A DNA stretch of 64,000 nt from Chitinophagales bacterium (GTDB lineage: Bacteria > Bacteroidota > Bacteroidia > Chitinophagales > Chitinophagaceae), in assembly GCA_017303415.1 (NCBI GenBank), contig JAFLBJ010000001.1, positions 1,302,001 through 1,366,000 on the forward strand, read 5' to 3'. The notes beneath the pieces were generated by a model. It was not told the DNA's origin, ran no database searches, and saw only the letters and a list, made by a program, of their open reading frames with translations. Positions 32,858 through 41,647 of the stretch are shown one piece after another (the stretch's first letter is position 1; each line of letters starts with the position of its first letter). The position numbers and the translations under genes were made by a program.

Positions 32858-34009
32858 ATGATGAGACCAACTGCTATTAAACTAACTGCTGTAGCATTTA
32901 TCATGTCTGTATTTGTGCCCATGCTTTCTTCGGCACAAGCGGAGAAATTGAATGTAGTGACCACTGCGGTTCCATTTCTTCGTATCGCCCCGGATGCCCG
33001 TGCAGCCGGTATGGGTGATCTGGCCATTGCCACCACTCCGGATGCAAATTCTGGTTTTTGGAACCTGGCAAAAACGCCTTTCAATGAAAAAAAGGGTGCT
33101 ATTTCTGCTTCCTATACTCCCTGGCTGAAACAGATCCTGAATGATGTTTACCTCGCCGCTGTATCCGGTTATTATAAATTAGATGATGACCAGGCCATCT
33201 CTGGTTCACTTCGTTATTTTAACCTGGGTAATATCCAGTTCACCGACAATCAGGGTAATGACCTGAATACTTTCCGTCCCCGTGAGTTCGGATTGGATTT
33301 TGGTTACTCCCGCAAATTGTCTCAGCGTTCGGGTATCGGTGTGGGTTTGAAATACATTTATTCTAACCTCGCAGGAGGTGCCGCCGCTGGTAATACCTAC
33401 AAAGCAGGTAATGCTGTTGCAGGTGATATCTCTTTTTATACCAACGGACATAACGAAGCCGGTCAGGGATGGGCATTTGGTGCGGTATTGAGCAATCTTG
33501 GTTCAAAGATCTCTTACACCGACAATGCTGATCAAAAAGATTTCATTCCCGCCAACCTTGGCCTGGGAACTACTTATACCAAAGTATTCAACGAAAGCAA
33601 CAAGCTGATGTTTGGTGTGGACCTCAACAAACTGTTGGTGCCTACGCCTCCTGAAAGCCCTGCTTCCCAACAACAGATCGACGATTATTACAGCAAAGGT
33701 GTGGTAGGAAGCTGGTTTAGCTCCTTTGGCGATGCTCCTGGTGGCTTTGGCGAAGAGATCAAAGAATTCCAGGTATCTGTTGGTGCTGAGTACACCTACA
33801 ACGACCAATTCTCTCTGCGTGCCGGTTATTTCCACGAAGACAAAACAAAAGGTAACCGCCGTTATTTTGCTACCGGTGTGGGTATCAAATACAGCAGCTT
33901 TGGTTTGGATTTCTCTTACCTGCTTCCTTCCGGAAGTGGTGTTGACAGAAACCCTTTGTCAAATACCCTGCGTTTCTCGCTGGTGTTTGATCTGGGTGGA
34001 GCCGAGTAA
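32858..34009 (+). CDS. porV: T9SS outer-membrane protein PorV (LptO)
   Basis: 383 residues. The signal peptide ends PMLSSAQA. FLRIAPDARAAGMGDLAIATTPDANSGFWNLAKTPF is the typical start of PorV, and the rest is a FadL-like outer-membrane barrel ending LVFDLGGAE. PorV carries folded cargo from the Sov translocon to PorU. The codon choice looks smooth and optimised, as in highly expressed genes. It is probably co-transcribed with porU or driven from its own promoter (32791-32834). Confidence 0.95.
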   Translation: MMRPTAIKLTAVAFIMSVFVPMLSSAQAEKLNVVTTAVPFLRIAPDARAAGMGDLAIATTPDANSGFWNLAKTPFNEKKGAISASYTPWLKQILNDVYLAAVSGYYKLDDDQAISGSLRYFNLGNIQFTDNQGNDLNTFRPREFGLDFGYSRKLSQRSGIGVGLKYIYSNLAGGAAAGNTYKAGNAVAGDISFYTNGHNEAGQGWAFGAVLSNLGSKISYTDNADQKDFIPANLGLGTTYTKVFNESNKLMFGVDLNKLLVPTPPESPASQQQIDDYYSKGVVGSWFSSFGDAPGGFGEEIKEFQVSVGAEYTYNDQFSLRAGYFHEDKTKGNRRYFATGVGIKYSSFGLDFSYLLPSGSGVDRNPLSNTLRFSLVFDLGGAE

Positions 34010-34010
34010 T

Positions 34011-34170
34011 TTAGCAATTAGCGGTTAGCTATTGGCTATTTGCGATTGAATATAACTTGTACTTGATTTTATTATAAAAGGCCTCTCCGGAGGCCTTTTT
34101 TATTATTGACCCGAAGTAAATTTTGTTGAAAGCTAAACGCTAATAGCTGGAAGCTAAAAGCATTTAGCCC
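34011..34170. repeat. TTAGC-family heptamer arrays around the porV terminator
   Basis: Six units such as TTAGCAA, TTAGCTA and TTGGCTA at 34011-34052 start two bases after the porV stop. Six reverse-complement units such as AAAGCTA, ATAGCTG and TTAGCCC lie at 34129-34170, ending before ispF. The arms could pair around the intrinsic terminator between them. Confidence 0.8.
34076..34101 (+). terminator. Intrinsic terminator of porV
   Basis: AAAAGGCCTC and GAGGCC around the loop TCCG, followed by TTTTTT. A short, clean stem sits between the two heptamer arms. Confidence 0.9.
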
Positions 34171-34182
34171 TACCTTTGCCTC

Positions 34183-34662
34183 ATGTCATTACGTATCGGT
34201 TCCGGAGTTGATTTTCACCGCCTCACTGAGGGGCGTGACCTGTGGTTGGGCGGGGTGTTGATCCCGCATACAAAAGGTGCATTAGGGCATAGCGACGCTG
34301 ATGTTTTACTCCATGCCATATGCGACGCTATTCTTGGCTCTTTGGCACTGGGTGATATTGGTACCCATTTTCCGGATACCTCGGCCGAATTCAAGGATAT
34401 TGACAGCAAAATTCTTTTGAAACGCACCATGGATCTGCTGCACCAACATGGGTACAGGGTTGTAAATATTGATAGCACCCTTTGTCTCGAAGCCCCTAAG
34501 ATCAAACCCTATGTTCATGCCATGCAGGAAACCATCGCCCACCTCACCGGATTAACCATCCGGGATGTTTCCATCAAGGCAACTACCACCGAGAAATTGG
34601 GCTTTGTAGGCCGGGAAGAAGGGGTGGTGGCGTATGCGACCGTGTTGGTGGAAAAGTTATAG
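34183..34662 (+). CDS. ispF: 2-C-methyl-D-erythritol 2,4-cyclodiphosphate synthase
   Basis: 159 residues of normal size. GVDFHRL gives metal ligands at the N-terminus, [18 protein letters not shown] the family signature, and GTHFPDT and [15 protein letters not shown] the substrate-binding loops. It acts in the cytoplasmic MEP route to isoprenoids. The adenosine-nucleotide pathway enzyme dut follows 126 bases downstream. The TAG stop overlaps the start of a heptamer array. Confidence 0.97.
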   Translation: MSLRIGSGVDFHRLTEGRDLWLGGVLIPHTKGALGHSDADVLLHAICDAILGSLALGDIGTHFPDTSAEFKDIDSKILLKRTMDLLHQHGYRVVNIDSTLCLEAPKIKPYVHAMQETIAHLTGLTIRDVSIKATTTEKLGFVGREEGVVAYATVLVEKL

Positions 34663-34778
34663 CTATTGGCTTTTAGCTATTAGCTTTTAGTTCAGGGGCT
34701 TAAATTGAAGTATAAACAGAGTACAAATATCAAAAAACAGCTAATAGCTAACAGCTATTAACCATCAGCCTTTGGCTA
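34661..34778. repeat. TTAGC-family heptamer arms between ispF and dut
   Basis: The left arm (34661-34688) has four units, AGCTATT, GGCTTTT, AGCTATT and AGCTTTT. The right arm (34737-34778) has six units such as ACAGCTA and ATAGCTA, partly reverse complementary. The left arm overlaps the ispF stop codon and the right arm ends 10 bases before the dut start. Confidence 0.8.
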
Positions 34779-34788
34779 CCAGAAAAAT

Positions 34789-35223
34789 ATGACCATTCGC
34801 ATCATTAATCGTTCTGCTAATCCTCTTCCGGCCTATGCCACGCCCGGCTCATCGGGTATGGACCTGCGGGCAGAACTTAGTGAAGCGGTTGTACTTAAAC
34901 CGCTGGAGCGAACGTTAATACCCACGGGTATATATTTGGAAATTCCCCAAGGGTATGAGGCCCAGGTGCGGCCCCGCAGTGGATTGGCGATCAAACAGGG
35001 AATCACCTGCCTGAATACACCGGGTACCATTGACGCAGACTACCGGGGAGAGATCAAGGTCATTCTGGTCAATCTTTCCAGCGAAGATCAAACCATACAT
35101 CCCGGTGACCGTATTGCGCAAATGGTATTTCAACAGGTGACCCAGATTAAATGGGAGGAAGTGGGCGAATTGGAGAAGTCACAACGGGGAGAAGGGGGAT
35201 TTGGTCATACCGGAAAACAATAA
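34789..35223 (+). CDS. dut: Deoxyuridine 5'-triphosphate nucleotidohydrolase
   Basis: 144 residues, trimeric dUTPase type. Five motifs are visible: [23 protein letters not shown], the [14 protein letters not shown] active-site block, RIAQMVF, and the C-terminal [11 protein letters not shown] arm that closes over the substrate. It hydrolyses dUTP to dUMP and pyrophosphate. The pairing with ispF across a repeat array appears incidental. Confidence 0.97.
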   Translation: MTIRIINRSANPLPAYATPGSSGMDLRAELSEAVVLKPLERTLIPTGIYLEIPQGYEAQVRPRSGLAIKQGITCLNTPGTIDADYRGEIKVILVNLSSEDQTIHPGDRIAQMVFQQVTQIKWEEVGELEKSQRGEGGFGHTGKQ

Positions 35224-35322
35224 GTACATAAAAAGGTTATACTGTAAATTCGTGGAAATCCTGTATTTCCCGCATCTTAGAAAAATAAGTTGAGCATTGG
35301 CATCATGAATCCCATAATCTAA

Positions 35323-36147
35323 ATGAATAAATCGCTTTTTTTAATTGCTGCATTTTTTTCCACCCTGGCCCTGTTCTCCTGCCGGTCCACCAAGCAGATT
35401 CAAACGGCCATAGCCAAAAAAGACTCCTCGGCGGTAGTCGTACTCGTAAATGATGGGAAGGCTGATACGGCAAGATTCATTGACCTGGCTTTTGAGAAAT
35501 TAAATAATAACCGCATTGAATACAAGACCTTTTCCGCCAAGATCGGGGTGGATTATGTAGGGGGCGACGGAAAGAAGTATGATGTAAATGTATTTGTCCG
35601 CCTATTCAAAGACAGTGTGGCCTGGTTCTCTGTCAACGGCGCGTTGGGTATTGAAGGCATGCGGGTATTGGTCACAAAAGACAGCATTTTCATCCTGAAT
35701 AAACTCGATAAGGAATACCAGGCCCGCTCCATGGAATATCTTCAGGAGATCGTCTCCCTGCCTTTTGACCTCGGATCGATTCAGGATCTGATCATTGGTA
35801 ACCCTGTATTCCTGGATACCAATTTTGTTTCCTATTCAACCTCTGCGAATATGATCTCCATGCTGAGCTATGGCGAATGGTTTAAACACCTGATCACCTT
35901 CAATGACAATGATCACCTGGTATTGAACAGCAAACTGGATGATGTGGATGTGCTCCGGAACCGTACAGCCTATTTGAATTATGCGGAATATGAAAATAAG
36001 AAAGGGGTTCCTTTTTCCACCAATCGAATAATTACTGTTACGGAGAAGACAAAATTGGATATAAAGCTTAATTTTAAGCAGTATGAGTTTAATGAAACGT
36101 TAACATTTCCCTTTACAATTCCTAAAAATTATACAAGGATCAATTAA
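35323..36147 (+). CDS. DUF4292 domain lipoprotein
   Basis: 274 residues. The lipoprotein signal ends LALFSC, and the DUF4292 family features include KTFSAKIGVDYVGGDGKKYDVNVFVRLFKDSVAWFSV and VTKDSIFILNKLDKEYQ. A LolA/LolB-like beta fold is expected. Its place ahead of an EnvC-like gene is a common Bacteroidota arrangement. The function is unknown; an envelope role is likely. Confidence 0.85.
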   Translation: MNKSLFLIAAFFSTLALFSCRSTKQIQTAIAKKDSSAVVVLVNDGKADTARFIDLAFEKLNNNRIEYKTFSAKIGVDYVGGDGKKYDVNVFVRLFKDSVAWFSVNGALGIEGMRVLVTKDSIFILNKLDKEYQARSMEYLQEIVSLPFDLGSIQDLIIGNPVFLDTNFVSYSTSANMISMLSYGEWFKHLITFNDNDHLVLNSKLDDVDVLRNRTAYLNYAEYENKKGVPFSTNRIITVTEKTKLDIKLNFKQYEFNETLTFPFTIPKNYTRIN

Positions 36148-36207
36148 GGGATAATTAAGCAACCAATTGACCGTTATATCTTTTTTACCGAAAACACACC
36201 AATACCC

Positions 36208-37515
36208 ATGCAAAAGAAAATCTTTATCGGAGTCTGGATGTTATTGTTGACTGTGTCCGCTGTGGCCCAGGTGGAAAAAGAGAAGATCGAGAAGGAGAAA
36301 CAGGAAATTCAGAACGAGATCAAAGAGATCGAAGGGATGTACAACAAGGTACAGGGTCAAACCCGGCAATCCATCAACCAGTTGGGGTTGATCAAACGCA
36401 AGCTCGACCTCCAGAACCGGGTATTGGGTACGATCAGCCGGGAGATCAAGTTTATCAACGACGACCTATATCTGAGCAATATTGAAATCTATCGGCTGCA
36501 GAAGCAGCTTGATACCCTAAAAGAACAATATGCCAAGAGTATCGTGTACACCTATAAGAACCGCGGTACCTTTAATTTTCTCAATTTCATTTTCTCCGCC
36601 AATGGTTTTGCCGATGCCTTGAAGCGTATCGCCTATCTGCGCAGCTACCGAACCTATCGGCAGCAACAGGTGGAGAATATCCAGGAAACTCAACGGAAGA
36701 TCGAGCAACGCAAGGAGGAAATGATCGGTAAGAAAAACGAGAAGAACAAAGTACTGGATGCACAGGCCGATGAGGCCAAAAAGCTGGAAGGCACCAAACG
36801 GGAACAAAGTCTGGTGGTGAACCAACTGAAATCCAAACAAAAGGATATCGAGAAGGAACTCACGGCCAAACGCAAAAGGTTCCGTGATCTCCAGAACCAG
36901 ATTGATGCGATCGTGCGAAGGGCCAAGGATGAAGCGATACGGGAAGCCAAACGAAAGGCTGCGGAAGAAGCAGCCAATAAACCCGCTGACAAGCCTAAGA
37001 CTGGGAACGCGGATGTGGGGGCCGTCAACAATAAACCGACCACCGCTCCGGCGAAAACAAACTACCTGGACCTGACCGAAGCGGATGTTGCCCTGAATGA
37101 TAACTTTGAACTGAATAAGGGTAAACTACCCTGGCCGGTTGTGGGGGATGTAAAACTCAAATTTGGCCGCTATGAATATTACCTCTCCGAGAAAAGCAAA
37201 CCACTGATCGACGATAATCCCGGCGTTACTTTCTCCACCAATCCTGGGACTCCGGTAAAAGCGGTATTCAAAGGAGAAGTAGCGGGTGTGAGCCGTTTGG
37301 CCGATGAAGTGATCGTGGTGATCCGTCATGGAAAATATTTTACCACCTATAGCAACCTTACCGGGGTAACCGTTAAGAAAGGGGACCAGGTAAGCCAGGG
37401 ACAGGTACTTGGCCGTGCAGGAAATGACGATGAAGGGAATGGCGGAAAAATCGACTTTATCCTGATGGATGAGAGTAAAAATGTGAACCCGGAAATCTGG
37501 CTCAGAAGAAAATAG
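36208..37515 (+). CDS. Murein hydrolase activator EnvC-like protein, M23 domain without full metal site
   Basis: 435 residues. The signal peptide ends SAVAQ. A long coiled coil of Glu/Lys/Gln-rich heptads spans about 20-260, followed by a Lys/Ala/Pro linker and a C-terminal LytM/M23 domain (about 310-435). The metal-site motifs are degenerate: RHGKYFTTYSNL keeps one His, while the usual final HxH is KIDF. This matches EnvC, which does not cut peptidoglycan but activates amidases during division. It is periplasmic. Confidence 0.88.
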   Translation: MQKKIFIGVWMLLLTVSAVAQVEKEKIEKEKQEIQNEIKEIEGMYNKVQGQTRQSINQLGLIKRKLDLQNRVLGTISREIKFINDDLYLSNIEIYRLQKQLDTLKEQYAKSIVYTYKNRGTFNFLNFIFSANGFADALKRIAYLRSYRTYRQQQVENIQETQRKIEQRKEEMIGKKNEKNKVLDAQADEAKKLEGTKREQSLVVNQLKSKQKDIEKELTAKRKRFRDLQNQIDAIVRRAKDEAIREAKRKAAEEAANKPADKPKTGNADVGAVNNKPTTAPAKTNYLDLTEADVALNDNFELNKGKLPWPVVGDVKLKFGRYEYYLSEKSKPLIDDNPGVTFSTNPGTPVKAVFKGEVAGVSRLADEVIVVIRHGKYFTTYSNLTGVTVKKGDQVSQGQVLGRAGNDDEGNGGKIDFILMDESKNVNPEIWLRRK

Positions 37516-37519
37516 TAAA

Positions 37520-38638
37520 TTAAAGAAACCGCTCGTAAAGTTTCTCGTACACCGGAATGATATGATGTATATCAAACTGTCTGGCATGTTCTGCCGCCCG
37601 GGTCTTAAATCCTTTTAAGGTGGCATCGTCTCTCAGTATGCTCAGGGCTTGTTTGCTCATGGTTTCCACATCACCTACATCGCCCATATATCCCGTTACG
37701 CCATCTATATTGATTTCTTTTAATCCACCTGCATTGGTGGAAACAACAGGTACACCAGCTGCCATGGCTTCAAGGGCCGCCAATCCAAAGCTTTCGTATT
37801 CAGAAGTAAGGAGGAAGAGATCCGCAATAGCGAGAATATCTTCCATTTGTTCCTGTTTACCTACGAATTGGATATGATCACAAAGGTGCAGGCTGCGGCA
37901 CAGTTCCTCCGCTGTCATCCGTTCAGGGCCATCACCCACAAAGAGCAATTTGGATGGGATCTCTTTTTGCACGCCGGCAAAAATCTTTACTACATCCTGT
38001 ACCCTTTTTAATTTTCGGAAGTTGGAGGCATGGAGGAGAATACGTTCTCCATTGGGCGCGATCACTTTGCGGAAGGCGTCAAATGGTTTTTTCTGAAAAC
38101 GGCTAACATCTACGAAGTTGTAGATAACCTCGATCTCCTTCGTGATCTTAAAATGGCTATAGGTCTCATCCCGCAGGTTATTGGATACTGCGGTAATGGC
38201 ATCGCTTTCATTGATGGAAAAAGTAACCACCGGTTCATAGGTCTTATCGCGGCCTACCAAGGTAATATCGGTACCATGAAGGGTAGTGATAACCGGGATT
38301 TCCATTCCTTCTTTTGCGAGTATCTGTTTGGCCATATAGGCCGCCGCAGCGTGGGGAATGGCATAATGTACATGCAACAGGTCGAGCTGGTGATTCTTGA
38401 TCACATCCACCAGGGTACTGGCCAGGGCCGTTTCGTAAGGTGGGTAATCAAATAAGGGGTAGGTAGGAACCTGGACCTCATGATACATAATGTTGGGAGT
38501 AAAAGCAGCCAGGCGTACGGGCTGTTGATAGGTGATAAAGTGCACCTGGTGGCCTTTATCGGCCAGGGCCTTGCCCAATTCTGTGGCCAAAACTCCGGAA
38601 CCGCCAAACGTTGGATAACAAACAATACCGATCTTCAT
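37520..38638 (-). CDS. bshA: N-acetyl-alpha-D-glucosaminyl L-malate synthase (bacillithiol synthesis)
   Basis: 372 residues, GT4 fold glycosyltransferase. MKIGIVCYPTFGGSGVLATELG, TTLHGTDITLVG, NFVDVSRF and the C-terminal SEYESFGLAALEAMAAGVPVVSTNAGG are closely like BshA. It joins GlcNAc from UDP-GlcNAc to L-malate, the first step of bacillithiol. The start is at MKIGIV; the frame extends upstream without conserved sequence. Its presence implies that bacillithiol is the main small thiol and so a likely acceptor in the sulfide cluster at 17-23 kb. It converges on the EnvC-like gene with 4 bases between. Confidence 0.93.
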   Translation of the reverse strand: MKIGIVCYPTFGGSGVLATELGKALADKGHQVHFITYQQPVRLAAFTPNIMYHEVQVPTYPLFDYPPYETALASTLVDVIKNHQLDLLHVHYAIPHAAAAYMAKQILAKEGMEIPVITTLHGTDITLVGRDKTYEPVVTFSINESDAITAVSNNLRDETYSHFKITKEIEVIYNFVDVSRFQKKPFDAFRKVIAPNGERILLHASNFRKLKRVQDVVKIFAGVQKEIPSKLLFVGDGPERMTAEELCRSLHLCDHIQFVGKQEQMEDILAIADLFLLTSEYESFGLAALEAMAAGVPVVSTNAGGLKEINIDGVTGYMGDVGDVETMSKQALSILRDDATLKGFKTRAAEHARQFDIHHIIPVYEKLYERFL

Positions 38639-38762
38639 TTCAGGCGTAATATTAAGATAATTTGTGCAAGTTAAACAGGAATAAACGTGAATGGTTCCAC
38701 CAGTCATCAAATATTTGTTACAAAAACAGCGATTCTTTAGCTTTAAGCCAAAACCAACTGCA

Positions 38763-40124
38763 ATGAGAAAACCAGCCCTTTTGTTTGGATTTTCTGTGAT
38801 ATTTATTTCTCTCTTTGGCCAAAACCCCGATTCTGTGGCCATTCGGCAGATTGCCAATGAGATACTTCAACATGGCAAAGCCTATTCCAATCTACATTTT
38901 CTATGTAAAAAAGTCGGTCCCCGGTTGAGTGGATCACCCAAGGCCGAAAAAGCGGTACAGGAAACAGCACGTATGTTACGCGAAGCAGGGGCCGATACAG
39001 TTTGGCTTCAACCCTGTATGGTTCCGCGATGGGAACGAGGCGCCAAAGAAAAGGGGATCGTGTATTGGGGTGGTTCGAAAAAGGAGCTTTCTGTCTGCGC
39101 CTTAGGCATGAGTATAGGAACACCCGCAGCCGGTTTAAAGGCCGAGGTAGTGGAGGTCGCAAATTTTGACGAATTAAAGGCCCTGGGGGCAGAAAAAGTA
39201 AAAGGGAAGATCGTTTTCTTTAATTATCCCATGCGCCCGGAATTGGTGCAAGGGGGGTATGGAGATGCGGTAAGGTACAGGAGCAATGGTCCCGTAGAGG
39301 CTGCTAAACTTGGCGCTGTGGCAGTCATGATCCGCAGTGTGACCCATGCGCTTGATAATAACCCGCATACCGGGGCAACACGATATCAATTGGGAGTGGA
39401 TTCCATCCCCGCCCTGGCGTGCAGCACACTGGATGCGGAATGGCTGCACAACCTGCTGGCCAAAACAAAGAAGGTAGAATTATTTGTAAAAATGAATTGC
39501 CGCCATTATCCGGATGTGCCAAGCTTTAATGTGATCGGAGAAATAAGGGGAAGCGAAAGACCCGAGGAGATACTGACAGTAGGAGGTCACCTGGACAGTT
39601 GGGACCTGGGTGAAGGGGCACATGATGATGGAACCGGCTGTGTTCAAAGCATTGAAGTGATCCGTGCCATTAAGGCGCTGGGTTGGAAACCGAAACGCAC
39701 CATCCGCGCTGTAATGTTTATGAATGAAGAGAATGGGTTGAGAGGCGGTCAGGCCTATGCTGATTTTGCCGAAAAAAATAAAGAAATGCACCTTTTTGCT
39801 GCCGAAAGCGATGCCGGAGGATTTGGGGTAGAGACATTGGGATTAAGCGGTAAGCCCGAACAGGTGGCAAAGATCCGGACCTGGTTACCCCTCTTCAGGC
39901 CCTATGGTGTGTATGATATGCCTGATGGTGGTGGTGGCGCAGATATTGGCCCCCTGCGCAGACTTGGCACGGTGATGTGCGGTGTTAATCCCAATAGCCA
40001 ACGTTATTTTGACCACCACCATGCACCCAATGATGTATTTGAAGCAGTAAATAAAAGAGAACTGGAATTGGGAGCGATTGCGATGACAGCGATTGTTTGG
40101 CTGGTCAGCGAGAACGGGCTGTAG
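38763..40124 (+). CDS. M28 family metallopeptidase, exported
   Basis: 454 residues. The signal peptide ends SLFG. Zinc ligands of M28 are seen in GGHLDSWDLGEGAHDDGTG (His and Asp), MNEENGLRGG (Glu pair), AAESDAGG (Asp) and FDHHHAPNDVFEAV (His). A PA insertion is present around residues 100-190. It is an aminopeptidase or glutamate-carboxypeptidase-like enzyme, periplasmic or secreted; there is no T9SS tail. The start at MRKPALL gives the signal peptide first. It is divergent from bshA and converges with argH through a long hairpin. Confidence 0.88.
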   Translation: MRKPALLFGFSVIFISLFGQNPDSVAIRQIANEILQHGKAYSNLHFLCKKVGPRLSGSPKAEKAVQETARMLREAGADTVWLQPCMVPRWERGAKEKGIVYWGGSKKELSVCALGMSIGTPAAGLKAEVVEVANFDELKALGAEKVKGKIVFFNYPMRPELVQGGYGDAVRYRSNGPVEAAKLGAVAVMIRSVTHALDNNPHTGATRYQLGVDSIPALACSTLDAEWLHNLLAKTKKVELFVKMNCRHYPDVPSFNVIGEIRGSERPEEILTVGGHLDSWDLGEGAHDDGTGCVQSIEVIRAIKALGWKPKRTIRAVMFMNEENGLRGGQAYADFAEKNKEMHLFAAESDAGGFGVETLGLSGKPEQVAKIRTWLPLFRPYGVYDMPDGGGGADIGPLRRLGTVMCGVNPNSQRYFDHHHAPNDVFEAVNKRELELGAIAMTAIVWLVSENGL

Positions 40125-40208
40125 GAAATAAGAAATAAGGAATATAAAATAAGGAATAAGGAAGTAGGACAACCCCTTCCTTATTCCTTATTTTATATTC
40201 CTTATTTG
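40125..40208. repeat. Perfect 32-bp inverted repeat of heptamers between the M28 and argH genes
   Basis: Twelve seven-base units such as GAAATAA, GGAATAA, TTATTCC and TTATTTG run in register through the loop. The left arm 40133-40164 and right arm 40176-40207 are perfect reverse complements around a 12-base loop. It starts one base after the M28 stop and includes the argH stop codon (40202-40204), so it could terminate both transcripts. Confidence 0.9.
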
Positions 40209-41539
40209 TTCTTTACCAACAATTCTTCGGCACGATTAATTTCTCCAAACGGAAATTTATTGAAAACGGTATCCCACTGTTTCCTGATTTCAGGATTACA
40301 CAGATTACCGATCGAGCCTTCGTGTGTGTGTTGAATATGGGTATCATAAGTAAAATGGCCATTTTCAATATCCAGTCCTACTTTTTTGTAGGCATCCCGA
40401 AAAGGCATTCCCTGGTTGACCAGTTTATTTACTTCCTCTACGCTAAACAGGTATTTGAATTTTTCATCCATCAGCAAATCCTTTTTAACCTCCATATGCT
40501 GGAACATCAGCCCTGCCATTTGAAGACAGTCACGCAAGGTAGAGAAAGCCGGAAATAAATGTTCTTTTAGCAATTGAAGATCGCGATGATAACCTGAAGG
40601 CAGATTGGTTGTCATCATCATGATCTCGTTGGGAAGCGCTTTGATCCGATTGCAATGACTTCGGATAAGTTCGAACACATCCGGGTTTTTTTTATGCGGC
40701 ATGATGCTGCTGCCTGTGGTAAGTTCGGCGGGGAATGAAATAAACCCAAAGTGCTGATTCAGGAAAATGCAGGCATCCATACTCATTTTCGACAAGGTAT
40801 CTGCCAGGTTGGCCAGCGCCTGTGCAACAATTCGTTCTGTTTTACCCCGGCTCATTTGAGCATAGACCACATTGTAATTCAGATCGGAGAAACCAAGTAA
40901 ACGGGTGGTCAGGCTTCGGTTGATCGGGAAGGAAGAACCATATCCGGCAGCGGAACCCAGGGGATTTTTATTCACCACCTCATAAGCGGATTGAAGGGTG
41001 ATGAGGTCATCAACCAGGCTCTCCGCATAAGCACCAAACCATAATCCAAAGGAAGAAGGCATGGCCAATTGCAGATGGGTGTAACCAGGTAACAGGTCGT
41101 CTTTATGTGCTTCGCTTTTTGTTTGCAGTAATTCAAAAAAGGGGGCGATGGTATGGACCAGGGATTCCAGTTCGTGACGCAGGTATAGCTTGATATCTAC
41201 AAGCACCTGGTCATTGCGACTGCGAGCGCTGTGTATTTTCTTACCGGTATCCCCCAATTTCCTGGTCAAAATGAGTTCGACCTGGGAATGGATATCCTCT
41301 ACACTTTCGTCCAATTGAAAATTCCCCTCGTCAATGTCCTGATAAATGGATCGAAGGGCAGACACCAATTCCTCCATTTCATCTTTTTGTAACAATCCCA
41401 CCTTCTCCAGCATTATCACATGGGCAATTGAACCCAGCACGTCAAATGGTGCGAGTTGCAGGTCAAATTCCTTATCCCGGCCGACGGTGAACTTTTCGAC
41501 CTGGGCGAGAGAGGCTTGGTTTTTTTGCCAGAGTTTCAT
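40202..41539 (-). CDS. argH: Argininosuccinate lyase
   Basis: 445 residues of the fumarase/aspartase superfamily. The signature GSSIMPHKKNPD is present, together with HSRNDQVLVD and the N-terminal SLAQVEKFTVGRDKEFD. It splits argininosuccinate into arginine and fumarate, the last step of the pathway. It is the last gene of the eight-gene operon read from 48.6 kb. A nine-base repeat array separates it from argE. Confidence 0.96.
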   Translation of the reverse strand: MKLWQKNQASLAQVEKFTVGRDKEFDLQLAPFDVLGSIAHVIMLEKVGLLQKDEMEELVSALRSIYQDIDEGNFQLDESVEDIHSQVELILTRKLGDTGKKIHSARSRNDQVLVDIKLYLRHELESLVHTIAPFFELLQTKSEAHKDDLLPGYTHLQLAMPSSFGLWFGAYAESLVDDLITLQSAYEVVNKNPLGSAAGYGSSFPINRSLTTRLLGFSDLNYNVVYAQMSRGKTERIVAQALANLADTLSKMSMDACIFLNQHFGFISFPAELTTGSSIMPHKKNPDVFELIRSHCNRIKALPNEIMMMTTNLPSGYHRDLQLLKEHLFPAFSTLRDCLQMAGLMFQHMEVKKDLLMDEKFKYLFSVEEVNKLVNQGMPFRDAYKKVGLDIENGHFTYDTHIQHTHEGSIGNLCNPEIRKQWDTVFNKFPFGEINRAEELLVKNK

Positions 41540-41548
41540 GAGACACTA

Positions 41549-41647
41549 ATTACACGAATAATACAAATTACACGGAAAACACGAATTACACGGATTTCAA
41601 GGAATAAACAAATTAAATGGATTTCATGGGTTATGCGGATTATAGGG
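41549..41647. repeat. Nine-base tandem array between argE and argH
   Basis: Eleven consecutive nine-base units such as ATTACACGA, ATTACACGG, ATTTCAAGG, ATTTCATGG and GTTATGCGG fill nearly the whole gap. The last unit covers the argE stop codon. No inverted arm is visible, unlike the heptamer arrays. Confidence 0.8.

Noticed and set aside
36208-37515. Active M23 endopeptidase
   Set aside because: The final HxH metal motif is replaced by KIDF, so an activator role as in EnvC is more likely.
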